The notes under the pieces were generated by a model that saw nothing but the letters and a program-made list of their open reading frames with translations, ran no database searches and was not told the origin of the DNA. From assembly GCA_012295275.1 (NCBI GenBank), contig CM022671.1, positions 36,126,683 through 36,188,682 of the forward strand: a DNA stretch of 62,000 nt, in the 5' to 3' direction. This document shows positions 1 through 13,859 of this stretch, in pieces. The stretch comes from Chrysomallon squamiferum (lineage: Eukaryota > Mollusca > Gastropoda > Neomphalida > Peltospiridae). Numbering within the stretch: the stretch's first letter is position 1; each line of letters opens with the position of its first letter. Position numbers and translations under genes: made by a program.

Positions 1-1244
1 CACGCTAACTGTGACATTACATGTGACACTGTGGTACCTTGTATTAGGAGACACGCTAACGTTGACATTACATGTGACACTGTGGTGTCTTGTATTAGGA
101 GACACGCTAACGTTGACATTACATGTGACACTGTGGTGTCTTGTACTAGGAGACATGCTAACTGTGACATTACACGTGACACTGTGGTGTCTTGTACTAG
201 ATGACACGCTAACTGTGACATTACACGTGACACTGTGGTACCTTGTATTAGGAGACACGCTAACGTTGACATTACATGTGACACTGTGGTGTCTTGTACT
301 AGGAGACATGCTAACTGTGACATTACACGTGACACTGTGGTACCTTGTATTAGGAGACACGCTAACGTTGACATTACACGTGACACTGTGGTGTCTTGTA
401 CTAGGAGACACGCTAACTGTGACATTACACGTGACACTGTGGTGTCTTGTACTAGGAGACACGCTAACTGTGACATTACACGTGACACTGTGGTGTCTTG
501 TACTAGATGACACGCTAACTGTGACATTACACGTGACACTGTGGTGTCTTGTACTAGGAGACACGCTAACTGTGACATTACACGTGACACTGTGGTGTCT
601 TGTACTAGGAGACACGCTAACTGTGACATTACACGTGACACTGTGGTACCTTGTACTAGATGACACGCTAACTGTGACATTACACGTGACACTGTGGTGT
701 CTTGTACTAGATAACACGCTAACTGTGACATTACACGTGACACTGTGGTGTCTTGTACTAGGAGACACGCTAACTGTGACATTACACGTGACACTGTGGT
801 GTCTTGTACTAGGAGACACGCTAACTGTGACATTACACGTGACACTGTGGTGTCTTGTACTAGGAGACACGCTAACTGTGACATTACACGTGACACTGTG
901 GTGTCTTGTACTAGGAGACACGCTAACTGTGACATTACACGTGACACTGTGGTGTCTTGTACTAGGAGACACGCTAACTGTGACATTACACGTGACACTG
1001 TGGTGTCTTGTACTAGGAGACACGCTAACTGTGACATTACACGTGACACTGTGGTGTCTTGTACTAGGAGACACGCTAACTGTGACATTACACGTGACAC
1101 TGTGGTGTCTTGTACTAGGAGACACGCTAACTGTGACATTACACGTGACACTGTGGTGTCTTGTACTAGGAGACACGCTAACTGTGACATTACACGTGAC
1201 ACTGTGGTGTCTTGTACTAGGAGACACGCTAACTGTGACATTAC
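1..1244. repeat. 51-bp minisatellite array, 24.4 copies
   Basis: Head-to-tail 51-bp units beginning CACGCTAAC: 24 complete copies from base 1 to 1224 and a 20-base partial copy to 1244. The array starts at the window edge, so it may extend left. Copies differ by a few substitutions. The first three and a few later units carry CATGTG where the rest carry CACGTG, and GTATTAG alternates with GTACTAG; the right half is nearly homogeneous. Because 51 is a multiple of three and the unit lacks stops in one frame, the array forms a 438-codon open frame that is a repeat artefact. There is no sign of a start context, splice sites or sequence outside the repeat that would make it coding. Confidence 0.97.
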
Positions 1245-3454
1245 GTCTGACGGGTTACAGCGTCGTATCTTGCACTGGGATAATCGATGCATTCACCTGC
1301 AAAGTGACTAAGAGAAATATCACATAATTGTGTATCGGCTGATTAACAAAGTCTCCATAAACAAAGTGTTCGACTGCCGCTGATTTCATTACTCGCGGAG
1401 TGGCGAGGCGTTACGATTCCTCAGAGACTGCAGATTCAATTATCAGATCTTCCCAAGTCAGTCCAACGCGACGTTGAGAAACCTCGCTAGCTGTGCGTAG
1501 CTGTGGCAGTGTGTTTTTGCTATTGTTTTTTTTTAAATTGTCATCATCATCATCATCATCATCAATATCGTCGTTTCATCATTGTTAATGTAATTTAGTA
1601 ATTCATCGCATTTATAGTTTCTTCTGGCTACTGTTGGAGTAGTAATAGTAGCAGCAGTTGTTGTTGTTGTTGTTGTTGTTGCTGTTGTAGCAGTGATGTA
1701 GTAGTTAGTAGTAGTAGCAGCAGCAACATAAACAGTAGTTGCAGATAACTGATAAATAGTAGATGTGTTGACCAGCGTAAATCGTTTTAAATAGCCAAAC
1801 ATGTGTTCTGTAGTTAGGATATAAAGGATAAGCTAAAGAGTAATTTGATTTGTGTTCAAGTATTGCCCCAGTGTTTTCGTGATATGCCCTGAATGTTGAT
1901 TATATTCAGTGAGAACTTGAAAGCTATAACACTGTCGTACTAACTCATTTAGAGTCATTCGTCTTTTTGTTACATTAAGTGAGTACTCTGCCTAGAATAG
2001 CTCTCACCAGTAAGATTTTACAGTAACAAGCAAGTGTCCTGGGGGAACCACTTTTCTTAGTGAACCTATGTCAACAAAATTGTGAGACAGACAAGCAAAC
2101 AGACGGACATATTTAGCCATAATAACAGTTGTACGAGGTAGGGAAACGCGGACGCTGCACGGGTCAGATCAGAGTCAGAGACGTTTAGTACGTTGTAATA
2201 CGAGCTTGTGGAAATGTCGACATGCTGACTGCGAGCGAGGGACGCAGGCGGAGTGATGCCGTCAATTAGAGGAGCTGCGGGGACCGCGTTGACGTTAAAC
2301 TGACATCGCGGGACAGAATAACGACGTGTTCGCTCAATGGTAGCGAAGTGATGATGTCGCTGTAGTTGTCGATCACGGTGATCAGTAAATTCGGTTTAAA
2401 TTAACGTGATACAAATTTGGCTGGGAACACAAGAGACTCGCGTTTCGCGTCTGACATTTAAGAAAGCGCTGATTTCACTTGCAGACAAGTTTACGTTGAG
2501 TTTGTTGTCACACATCTAGTTTGAAAGAAGAGATAGAGAGATTGTAGGATCGATCCTCTTCAAACGACATCTGGGTGTCCTCCAGTTCCAAACAGTGACA
2601 AAAAGCGTGGTGTGTATGAACTGGTCTGTTGGATATTAAGACATAATGTACTGCTGGTTTAATTTTTTTTTTTTTTTTTTTCTGATTTGATATTTAACGT
2701 ATTCTGTTTCTAATCGATAGTTCGGCGGGTTTCTGATCTGATGCTGTGAGATTCTAGATTGTGCTCAGTGAGTTGGAAATGAACCAGAGATTCATTAGTT
2801 GTGATGAACCTGTTTTGTCAGCTTTTGAGTGAACTAACAACTAGTTTTTTTTTTGTGAACAATTTATTTGATATATAGAAATTTTCAGTTCATTGCTCAG
2901 TGACAAGTAAAACTGAAACGTATTATTTTCTCTCTCACTCGCTTTGTGTTTTTGTCTTTGTCCCTGTGGTGTGTCTCTGTGTGTGTGTTTCAGTGTGTCT
3001 GTTTATTCATGTCTGTGTACATTGCTACACAGAGAAGAAGTGAGAGAGATAGAATAATATTTTGATAAAGTGAAAGAATAACAGAGGGAAATTGCTTTGA
3101 AAACTTAAACAATTTAGCATCACTGAAAAAATGTGTCACGTTATTAATGAAATTAAGCGGAAACAGGAAAATCTTAGATCGCTGTTTGTTTTAGCTTTGT
3201 CCTCGGGGCGGGCTTTTCCAGACCATTACAAGAATATTATTACAGAAATCTAGATCACATCTCGCTGTCAGGATTGGCTCAGTCTTTTAAAATCCTCCAG
3301 GCTTTAATTATAAGCGCAATTTAGTTGCTAATGATGCGAGAGAAACGTAGTAAGTGACACTCTTATATAATGTGTGGTGAAACTCAAACACTGGTAACTT
3401 TCCCTCCTAAATTACTTTTCAGAATTCTTTTTTTAGTCTACAATTATTTCTGTC

Positions 3455-3456
<2 letters not shown>
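1245..3456. other. Non-coding stretch; possible promoter/5' UTR zone
   Basis: No convincing coding exon is seen. The segment 2100-2500 is noticeably richer in CpG than its surroundings and could hold a promoter or 5' untranslated exon of the + strand gene whose coding exons begin at 6799; this is inference only. Imperfect trinucleotide runs (ATC at 1541-1563, TTG/TAG at 1620-1740) and a poly-T run near 2660 are present. Confidence 0.4.

Positions 3457-3504
<48 letters not shown>
3457..3504. repeat. (AC)n microsatellite
   Basis: An uninterrupted AC dinucleotide run of 24 repeats. It is followed at 3560-3660 by imperfect CTGT/TCTA tetranucleotide repeats and poly-T. It sits in non-coding sequence. 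Confidence 0.97.
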
Positions 3505-3506
<2 letters not shown>

Positions 3507-4299
3507 ATCAGAAATGAAAGGCATATACTACATACACGTGTATATATTGCTCTATTTTTCTGTCTATTCATCCATCTGTCTGATCTTCCATCTATCTATC
3601 TGTCTGTCTGTCTGTCTGTCTACTCATCTGTCTCTCCATCAATCTTGCTACATATTTCTTTATTTTGAATATCTCTCTGTTCAGCTGTTTATTTTATTTT
3701 CTTACTTATTTATTAATTATTTATTTATTTTTATTCGTTTCTCTCTGATATTTGTTCTCACTGTTTCTTAAAATATATATATATACATTTTTTTTTTTTT
3801 TTCAAAATATATCTCCTAATATTATTTCCAAATTATCTTTATGTTTTTCTTAAACATTTCATGGAATTTATTTTCTGTCTTGATCCACCAATCGATCTAT
3901 TTTTATGTTAAACACAGACACACAGACTGACTCGCAGACACACAGACAGACAGACAGACAGAAACAGACACAGCTAAATAAGAAAACGTTCTTCACTGAA
4001 AACAACAGAGTGAGCGTCTCGCGTTGATCACGTACACTGGACTGAAAAAACGCAATTTGAGAAACTTGTTAGAGAATCTGAAAAACAGATTGGTGATTTT
4101 GCCAAATTACTGGCACTATTACAGAAGATGTGATGTATGATTATTCTGCACGTTGCCTGTGGCTGTAGTCGCTTTCACATTAATCTAATAAAATGTCCTA
4201 AATCAAAATAAGTAGCAATGTTCTACAACACGAAAACACTTTGAGCACTGAGCGCGAACATATATCTTAACATTCTTATTCATATGTGTTAATACACTT

Positions 4300-4866
4300 A
4301 TATAGAAACTACACAATACAGCACAATGTGTTATTCACAGTATAAAATACAGCACTTATTTACACTGTAAGATACAGCACTTATTTACAATACTTATTTA
4401 CATAATAAGATACAGTACTTATTTACACTATAATATACAATACTTATTTACAATACTTATTTACACAATAAGATACAATACTTATTTACAATACTTATTT
4501 ACACAATAAGATACAATACTTATTTACAATACTTATTTACACAATAAGATACAATACTTATTTACGCTATAAGATACAGTACTTATTTACGCTATAAAAT
4601 ACAGCACTTACTTACACTGTAAGATACAGCACTTATTTACAATACTTGTTTACACAATAAGATACAATACTTATTTACACTATAGGATACAGTACTTATT
4701 TACACTATAGGATACAGTACTTATTTACACTATAGGATACAGTACTTATTTACACTATAGGATACAGTACTTATTTACACTATAGGATACAGTACTTATT
4801 TACAATATAGGATACAGTGCTTATTTACACTATAGGATACAGTACTTATTCACACTGTAAGATACA
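4300..4866. repeat. 25-bp minisatellite array with 38-bp higher-order variants
   Basis: Degenerate tandem copies of a 25-bp unit containing ACTTATTTACACTATA followed by GGATACAGT. In the left half a second, shortened copy (ACTTATTTACAAT) is inserted, giving a 38-bp alternating unit. In the right half (about 4675-4860) the 25-bp unit is nearly perfect. Roughly 20 units in all; no coding potential. Confidence 0.93.
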
Positions 4867-5046
4867 ACACTGGAGGACGGACATGTGGTGTTTCTAGATA
4901 AATGATGTTATCCACGTAACAAGTGTACATCGAGTGACGTCTTTGTCCACACGAGCTCATTAATGTCTGCCAGATAATGTTGTAATCTCGTCACTAACAA
5001 AACTGTTTAGATCGCACACAAAGAGTCATGGAGAAACACATGTATA

Positions 5047-5049
<3 letters not shown>

Positions 5050-5113
<64 letters not shown>
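5050..5113. repeat. (AG)n microsatellite
   Basis: An uninterrupted AG run of about 32 repeats in non-coding DNA. A (TG)n run follows near 5225-5242. No gene is seen from here to the exon at 6799. Confidence 0.97.
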
Positions 5114-5117
<4 letters not shown>

Positions 5118-6798
5118 TTTTTGAATGAAAACCATCAAAATAGTCGTTTAAATCGAAATCAGCAGTTAAACACTAAAGACGCAACTCTGAACAGTATACG
5201 TATACATATATACTTATGTGCATGTGTGTGTGTGTGTGTGTGAACGAGAGAGCGCACAGGTGCGTACTAGTATTTATACATGAACACAGATATACATAAA
5301 ATAAAACTCATAAAAACCTATACTTCATCATTTGGACTTTTAGAAATCACACCTATTTGGAAATCATCTAGCTTTCGGAGGACACCGTTTTTTTCAGAAA
5401 TAACATATTTTAAATTTATAAACGTTTGGCTGAAGTCTTTTTTTCTTTAATAAAAAAAATTCTTTAAATGATGAAACTCTTCACCCATTTCATTATTTGC
5501 AGATAGAAAGAATATGCATTTTGCCAAAGGTATTTTTCTATTTATGTTTTCCAATGTGGAGACTGTGATTTGAGAAGTGTAATAATGTTAACTAGAGGAG
5601 TTTATAAACGTGACTTGAGAAAGTGTTTGATTTAAGCACTTTAGGCGATGTTAGGTGAGTTTAGGTGAGTTTGCAGTTTTATTATTCTAACGTTTGTAAA
5701 AACCAAACATATAATCTTGCAGAAATCATTTGTTTTGATACATCTACGTCTAGTATAGAGTAAAATAAAAATAAACACATCATTATATACTGTTTTCATT
5801 ATCTCTCTCTCTCACTTTCTCTCTCTGTCTGAATTGTACGGTGTTTTAGAAGTAGTTTATTGAGTTTGACAGAAGAAATATCAGCGTCCTTCTCGATTTC
5901 TTTCCATTATTATTTGAACGATGAACACTGCATGACCCGAGCAGACGTCGCTTTATTGCATCACAGAAACTCGAGATGTTCTTCCGTCAGCGAGGTGATA
6001 AAACAATGTCGATAACATCCAGACAGAAATAATTTGTAAATCGAGATTTGTCTTGTTGCAGATGTCAGATATCTATATTCAGGGTTACTGTTGATCACTT
6101 TCTCAGAAGAGAGACACACAGACAGAAATAATGAATTTTTAAATGTATTTATTTAACTTTTGTGTGCTGTTTCGTACACGAAAAAAACTCACCTTTATCG
6201 ATTCCTTTTCTTTCCGTGATTTTTATTATTGTTATTGTTATTATTTAATTTCTGTTTTACATTCTTTATTCAATTATTATTACTACTACCATTATTACTG
6301 TTACTACTATTACTTAATTAATACTACTTCTACTATACCATTACTACTATTAGAACTACAAATAATTCAAATATCACTAGTATTACTGCTACCACTACTA
6401 CTTCTACTACTACTATTCTTATTAGTACTCATAATATAGTAACTGCTGCTGTTATCATTGTTTGTTGATGTAAATTATTACGTAACATTTATTACAAAGT
6501 AAATCTGCAAAAAATAAACTCTTTTTTGTTCTGCCATATCCGTTTTTTCTTTTTCTTTCTTTCTTAATAAATAAACAGAGAGAAGAGGGAAAAGATAAAT
6601 TAACAAAAAGAAAAAAAGGGGGGTGACTATCAATAATAGTCTGACAGAAAGAAAATCACAAGAACAAGAAGAAAGAAAGGAAAAGAAAGAAAGAAAGAAA
6701 AAAGAGAAAGAAGGAAAAGGAAAGAAAGATAGAATTTGACTAAGACCTCTGGTGACAGACATACTGAAAAAGAGTTTAAAGTTTTGTTTTATTTTCAG
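5114..6798. other. Non-coding, presumed intron or upstream region
   Basis: AT-rich sequence with no recognisable exon. It includes imperfect ATT/ACT trinucleotide tracts (6220-6470) and a purine-rich tract on + (6540-6740). The segment 6130-6217 is a diverged duplicate of 9571-9660 in the 3' UTR of the downstream gene. An upstream exon ending in one codon base must lie somewhere before 6799 if the gene model there is right, but I could not place it. Confidence 0.5.
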
Positions 6799-9366
6799 TG
6801 ATTCACACGCTCATACTTGTTCTTCCCTTGGTTCTGTCGTGTCCCAAGGACGCTGTGATGGAGGTGTTCGTCTGTTTGTCCAATCTAACCGTGGGGCTCA
6901 CGTCCAACGGCGTCGCGGGGGCAGATTCAGCGGCCATCAGAAAACACTGCAGGTTTTTATCTACGTATTTTAAAAATTAAATACACACACATACACACAT
7001 CACATACATACACATCTCACACACATACATACATCACATACATACACATCTCACACACATACAAACACCACATACATACACATCTCACACACATACACAC
7101 ACCACATACATACACATCTCACACACATACACACATCACATACATACACATCTCACACACATACATCACATACACATACACACCACATACATACCCATCT
7201 CACACACATACATAAATACACATACATGTAGATACACACAAAGTACGAACATATAAATATACATATATACACATCAACACATAACAAATATATACATATA
7301 CATCACACACATATCACATACATAAATGCACATACATATACATACACACATAGTACAAACATGCACATGCATCACACACAGGTATCATATACATAAACAT
7401 ATCACACATGGCCATTACACACAGACACACAAAAAACATTCACGTACATTACAATGATATAACTATTTCTTTTGCAGTACTGGACAGTTCGGGACGTCAA
7501 TTTCGTGTGTTGAAAACTTGTTTTACATCTGCCAAGAAACCGATCAAATAGACATGTTACACAACATAGCCGACCCCAGACAGATCAGAGCCTCGTTTGC
7601 GATGATGTGTCGAAATCTCGACTGTAAATTTTCTAAATAATTTTAACTTAATTTTGTATTCGAAAATCTGTTTCTGGTGACAACTGCTAACCTAAATAAA
7701 ATCACCACAGGTCGACACTCACTAATCCGCCATTTGTTTGGACGAATTGGTTATTTTACCGGATACAGTTTCAAACTTTAAGTTCAAGCTTATCTTTTAA
7801 GGACAGAGTATTGATGTTTGCGCTTTACACAACGAGAAACATTTCCTTTATTCACCGAAGTCATGGCTACGCTTAGAAATTAGCAGATTAGAGCAGTAAA
7901 ATGAGAAAAAAAATTGGAATTGCTCACCTATTTTTGCACCTTGACGACCGCAATATTTATTAAAAGTGCAGCAACAGGTTCGTGCGGTAACCCAGCAATT
8001 TTGAAAATACGTTGTGGAGGATTACTAATACAATCTGATTAATGTTTGTCGGATCAGTGATGGTTGACCTGTATTTTTCTCTGTTTATTTATTTTTATTT
8101 TTATTTTTATTTCTCATATTTTTATTTGATTCGTCGGCTTCAGACAAGCTAAATTTTTTTTTTTTTTTCCAAGTAAACCTTTGAAAGATAATATTTCTAA
8201 CGCTCTAATGTTGCTTCGAAAGCCTACTTCTACTATCACTACCGCTGTTACTACTTCACCACTACTATTACTACTATTTCTACTATATTACTATTGTGCC
8301 TATACTACTGTTACATCCACTGCTGCTACACTAATAACTATTACTACCCATTACTACGACTTCTACGACAATTACATTATTATTATCATCATTACAATAA
8401 TTATTGTATTAATATTATTATTACTAGTTATTATTACTGTTACTGTTGTTTTTATTATTATTATCACAGTGTACACTCGCTCAAGCGCGTGCATTATGGA
8501 ACAGGATATTACAATAAAGATGTGTACAGCTCACGTAGAGAGAAGTTTCAACAACAGCATTCAGAACGCCCTCTATGTGTCACACGTCATCTACGCCTGG
8601 TGCAGGTAACCTGTGCGTATGTGTGTCTGTGCGTATGTGTCTCCTCTGCGTGAATTGGTTCGTGATACATGCTTATGTGTGCGTGGCATACGTAGATGTG
8701 TTGGATGTTTGTGTGTACAGGTGTGTATGAATGTTTATGTATATATGTGTATGTTCTGTGTATTTGTCTACGTGTGTGTCAGTGTATCTGTATGTATGTA
8801 TGCATGTGTGTATGCATGTATGCGAGTGCCAGTATATATGTATATGTATGCATGGATGTGTGTGACTATTTATGTATGTTTATAGATGTGTCTTTATATA
8901 AGTGTAACTGAACGATTAACTAAGTTATTTTGTTAGTAGAACTACTATTAACAACTAGTATTAACAACTACTGTTATTTTACGCTGGGAAGCCATAACCT
9001 TTGTCTGTGGAGATTAAACAAAAATTATAAATTATAGGTTTGGATTCAAATCGTTTCTTTTTTCTTTGTTTCTTCTTTTTATTTATTTATTTAAAAATAA
9101 ATAAATAAGTAAATAAATAAATAAACAGATAAATATTAATTAATCTTGGTATTTTCAGGTATCAGATAGGTACAAGAAACTGTTACGTGGAGCCGGTGAC
9201 AAAAGCGTGTGGTGAAGATATCGGTTCTGTGTTGTTTCACTTCGTCATGGGAATTGTGTCTCCAGTGTGCCAGCGAAGTCCGCCGACATCACGTGTCCCT
9301 CCTTTTACTTGTTCCATGTCAGCCATCTTGTTGTGTGTCGCTGTGTCTTTGACGTCATTCACCTAG
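6799..9366 (+). CDS. Cysteine-rich secreted, possibly GPI-anchored protein (four exons, 5' end not located)
   Basis: Exons at 6799-6952, 7478-7623, 8470-8605 and 9159-9366 join in frame through three GT-AG introns to about 214 codons ending in TAG. The N-terminus is hydrophobic (IHTLILVLPLVLSC), as in a signal peptide. The body has about ten cysteines spread over all four exons (for example ISCVENLFYICQ, MCTAHVERSF, YAWCRYQIGTRNC). The C-terminus ends in a Pro/Ser linker and a hydrophobic tail (MSAILLCVAVSLTSFT), which suggests GPI attachment. The first exon opens with the last two bases of a codon (TG), so an upstream exon ending in A would give ATG directly before the signal sequence; that exon is not identified. 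Frame continuity across three introns and the spaced cysteines argue for a real gene. I do not recognise the family; an extracellular disulfide-bonded surface protein is the most that can be said. Confidence 0.72.
6981..7240. repeat. ACATAC/CACATCTCAC minisatellite in intron
   Basis: Imperfect tandem copies of a roughly 40-bp CA-rich unit (ACATACACATCTCACACACA and variants) fill much of the first mapped intron of the cysteine-rich gene, continuing as degenerate ACATAC repeats to about 7400. Confidence 0.85.
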
Positions 9367-9448
9367 ATCACGTGTCACACTTTTCTGTGCCTTGGCTGTG
9401 TTTTGTGAAAAATGAAAAATCTGTCCTGTAATTTACATATCATGACAA

Positions 9449-9830
9449 CGTCATAGATCATTTTACGTCATCAAAAGACAATTCTGTATCTACATACAAT
9501 TTGGTGTACATAACGGATATATTTTATGTCATGTCTGTTTCGTCATACATCATTTTACGTCATCAAAAGATAATGAATGTTTAAAAATATGTGTTTAACT
9601 TTATGTACTATTTCGTACACGAAAACAACTCACTATTATTGATTTCTTTTCTTTCCTTTCATACACTTTGTCATAAATAACTTAAATATATTTTACATCG
9701 TCTGTTTCGTCATAGATCATTTTACGTCATCAAAAGGCAATATTGTATCTACACATACTTTTGTCACTCATAATTTATAATCATTTTATGTCATTTCTGT
9801 TTCGTCAAGATCATTTGTACGTCATCATGA
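9449..9830. repeat. Four copies of a CRE-like repeat in the 3' UTR
   Basis: The motif CATTTTACGTCATCAAAAG, preceded by CGTCATAGAT, occurs at about 9449-9483, 9541-9574 and 9708-9740. A more diverged copy is at 9799-9830. Spacing is irregular (about 60-160 bp) and the between-copy sequence is only partly shared. Each copy carries TACGTCA, resembling a cAMP-response half-site. Confidence 0.8.
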
Positions 9831-10236
9831 GAAAACTGACTGTTTGATTATCGTTTACGTAATATGCGATTGTGTCATGTATTAGAATGTGTTTTGAGTA
9901 ATTCGGGATTTTGTGGAAAGGCAGTATGACGTATTTTAATGATTTTCATACATCTTCTATGTCCTCAAGAATATATTTTACATAATACTTAATTTATTTC
10001 GAAACTTATGTTACAACAGAACACTATCATCACAGCATATCAGATATCTTCAGACATATTTATTTATATCACATAATATTTATAAATAACAATATATATA
10101 AAATTCTACATATATTTTGTCATACTTTAGAATATTCCAAAGCCAAACCTGTCTTGCCTAAATATATTTAAATATTTTCCTAATTTATTTATATTTGTTG
10201 TTTTTGTTGTTGTTTTTGTTGTTGTTTATTTAATTG

Positions 10237-10304
<68 letters not shown>

Positions 10305-10615
10305 TTTTTTTATTTTTTTTTTTTTTTTTCATTTCTTCGTGTACGTCAACTAGTATTAATTATTAACAAAAATTTAACAATACATTTTTTGTTGTTATTA
10401 TGGATTTACAGTTGCATCTCGTGACAGTATTATCTTTTTAAAGAAATTTAGAAGTAATGATATACTAATTATTTTGTATATTTCTGGATTTCTGGGGGGT
10501 TTATTTTATTTTATTTATATATATATATATTGTTCATTTTATTTTTCTTCATGGTATAAGATTTTAGTTGGTTTATAAATGATGACACTTTGAGTGAGTG
10601 AATGAATGTTGTTTA

Positions 10616-10621
10616 AATAAA
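10616..10621 (+). terminator. Candidate polyadenylation signal AATAAA
   Basis: A canonical AATAAA about 1.25 kb after the stop codon of the cysteine-rich gene, followed by T-rich sequence. Assignment is by position only. Confidence 0.4.
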
Positions 10622-10640
10622 CATGTTGTATTAATACACA

Positions 10641-12600
<1,960 letters not shown>

Positions 12601-12610
12601 CATGTAAAGG

Positions 12611-12616
12611 TATAAA
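12611..12616 (+). promoter_or_regulatory. TATA box of small-peptide gene 1
   Basis: TATAAA 103 bases upstream of the start codon at 12719, in a local GC-rich patch. The paralogue on the minus strand has a TATAAA in the same relative position, which supports the assignment. Confidence 0.65.
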
Positions 12617-12718
12617 ACAAAGCGCAGAGTGACATAAAATTGCAGTCTACAGCTAAACCAGTCTAACACAAACAAAAATCAGTTTTGTATCAGTAGAAAC
12701 GTTTTCTAAAGAAACAAT

Positions 12719-13114
12719 ATGATTTTCAAAGTTTTTCTCGTCTTTACTTTTACTGGTGAGTAGCTTTGATTTATAACTTTTGTTGTGATGTTGATTTTGT
12801 CCGTCTCCCTGTCTATCTGTTTTCTTATCTATTTGTCTTTCTGTATATCCACCCATCCTTCCATCATGTAACTGTCAGTCTGTCTATCTATCTGATTCTC
12901 AATCTATCTGTCTGTACGTCTGTTTACCTGCCTGTCTATCTGTCTGTCTTTTTAAACCATCAGTTTTTGTTGTTGTTATATTAGAATAGAAAATATCCGT
13001 TTATTGTAATTGTTTCAATCTGATTTTGTGTGGAGTTAAGAAATAAGCAAAACTGAAAAATATTTTTTTAGAATTTCTTACTGATTGTGATGTGACGATA
13101 CTCAAGAAAGTTAA

Positions 13115-13158
<44 letters not shown>

Positions 13159-13487
13159 TAACAATAATGTGAAATACGTGTGAAAACTGACACAGGTTAT
13201 TTAAGTACTGATCTACTTTATTATTAGCAAAGCATGAAGCATAGTGACAAATAAAACAATAATAAAATGTATTTAATCAGGCTGTTCCTAAGTATCATTA
13301 AGAATTTTAAAAACTGCTCCTTTCATTCACAGCGTTGTTGTTGACGATGACGGAGGGCAAATGCTGCTGCAGTTACAAAGGGTCTCATACACACAAAATT
13401 AAAATTGTTCCTGTCCTCAAACCTGTGGCCGTTGTTGCAAATGCAGGCGCTGCTGCTCCTGCCGTCAACGCCCCGCTGATTGGATAG
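12719..13487 (+). CDS. Small secreted Cys-triplet peptide, paralogue 1
   Basis: Two exons, 12719-12755 and 13333-13487, joined by a phase-1 GT-AG intron of 577 bases, give a 63-residue precursor. Residues 1-21 are a clear signal peptide (MIFKVFLVFTFTALLLTMTEG). The predicted mature chain begins K22-C-C-C-S-Y-K-G, then has H-x-H (HTHK), a basic/hydrophobic core KIKIVPVLKPVAVV and an Ala/Pro/Asn-rich tail ending in LIG. Only three cysteines lie in the mature part. Two clearly homologous genes with the same exon layout, phase and stop position sit at 15930-16619 and 19606-20195 on the other strand, which makes coding very likely despite the short length. The family is not one I recognise; an extracellular peptide (defence, matrix or metal-binding) is possible but unproven. 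Confidence 0.85.
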
Positions 13488-13551
13488 AAAGATAAAACTG
13501 TGAACAGAGATGTGTCTGTTAGTGTTTCTGTAACTCGGTATGTGGAACTAA

Positions 13552-13557
13552 AATAAA
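13552..13557 (+). terminator. Polyadenylation signal AATAAA of paralogue 1
   Basis: AATAAA 65 bases after the stop codon at 13485-13487, a typical spacing for a compact 3' UTR. Confidence 0.65.
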
Positions 13558-13663
13558 TATATTAACAAATGTAGTATTTTGTTTTTCTTAAGACATGAAC
13601 AAAATAGAAAAATAATTATTTTCTGATAAATAATAAAATGATGGACTAAATGAAATATACAGA

Positions 13664-13670
<7 letters not shown>

Positions 13671-13734
<64 letters not shown>
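13671..13734. repeat. (CT)n microsatellite
   Basis: Pure CT run downstream of peptide gene 1, followed by imperfect CT-rich sequence to about 13850. Confidence 0.96.
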
Positions 13735-13735
<1 letters not shown>

Positions 13736-13859
13736 AATCTGTCTGTCTTTTTCTCACTCTCTGTCTATCTATCTTTCTTTCGTTTTATTCTTTCTCTCTA
13801 TCTCCTCTCTTTCACACTATCACTTTTCATTCTCTCTCTCTCTCTCACTAAAACACATT

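Larger units (their letters stand above)
9367..10640 (+). other. Probable 3' UTR of the cysteine-rich gene
   Basis: No coding potential after the stop codon at 9364-9366. The tract holds four imperfect copies of a CRE-like segment (9449-9830), an (ATT)n run at 10240-10302 followed by poly-T, and a candidate AATAAA at 10616-10621. Other AATAAA-like sequences occur earlier, so the cleavage site is uncertain. Confidence 0.45.

Noticed and set aside
11-1327. 438-residue open frame with a 17-residue repeat, and a second long frame in the same strand
   Set aside because: It is the 51-bp minisatellite read in frame; the unit length is a multiple of three so any stop-free frame stays open. No start context, splice sites or non-repeat coding sequence support it.
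8181-8460. Open frame of Thr/Leu/Ile-rich sequence before 8470
   Set aside because: Low-complexity ACT/ATT trinucleotide tract in an intron; only the part after the acceptor at 8469 is exon.
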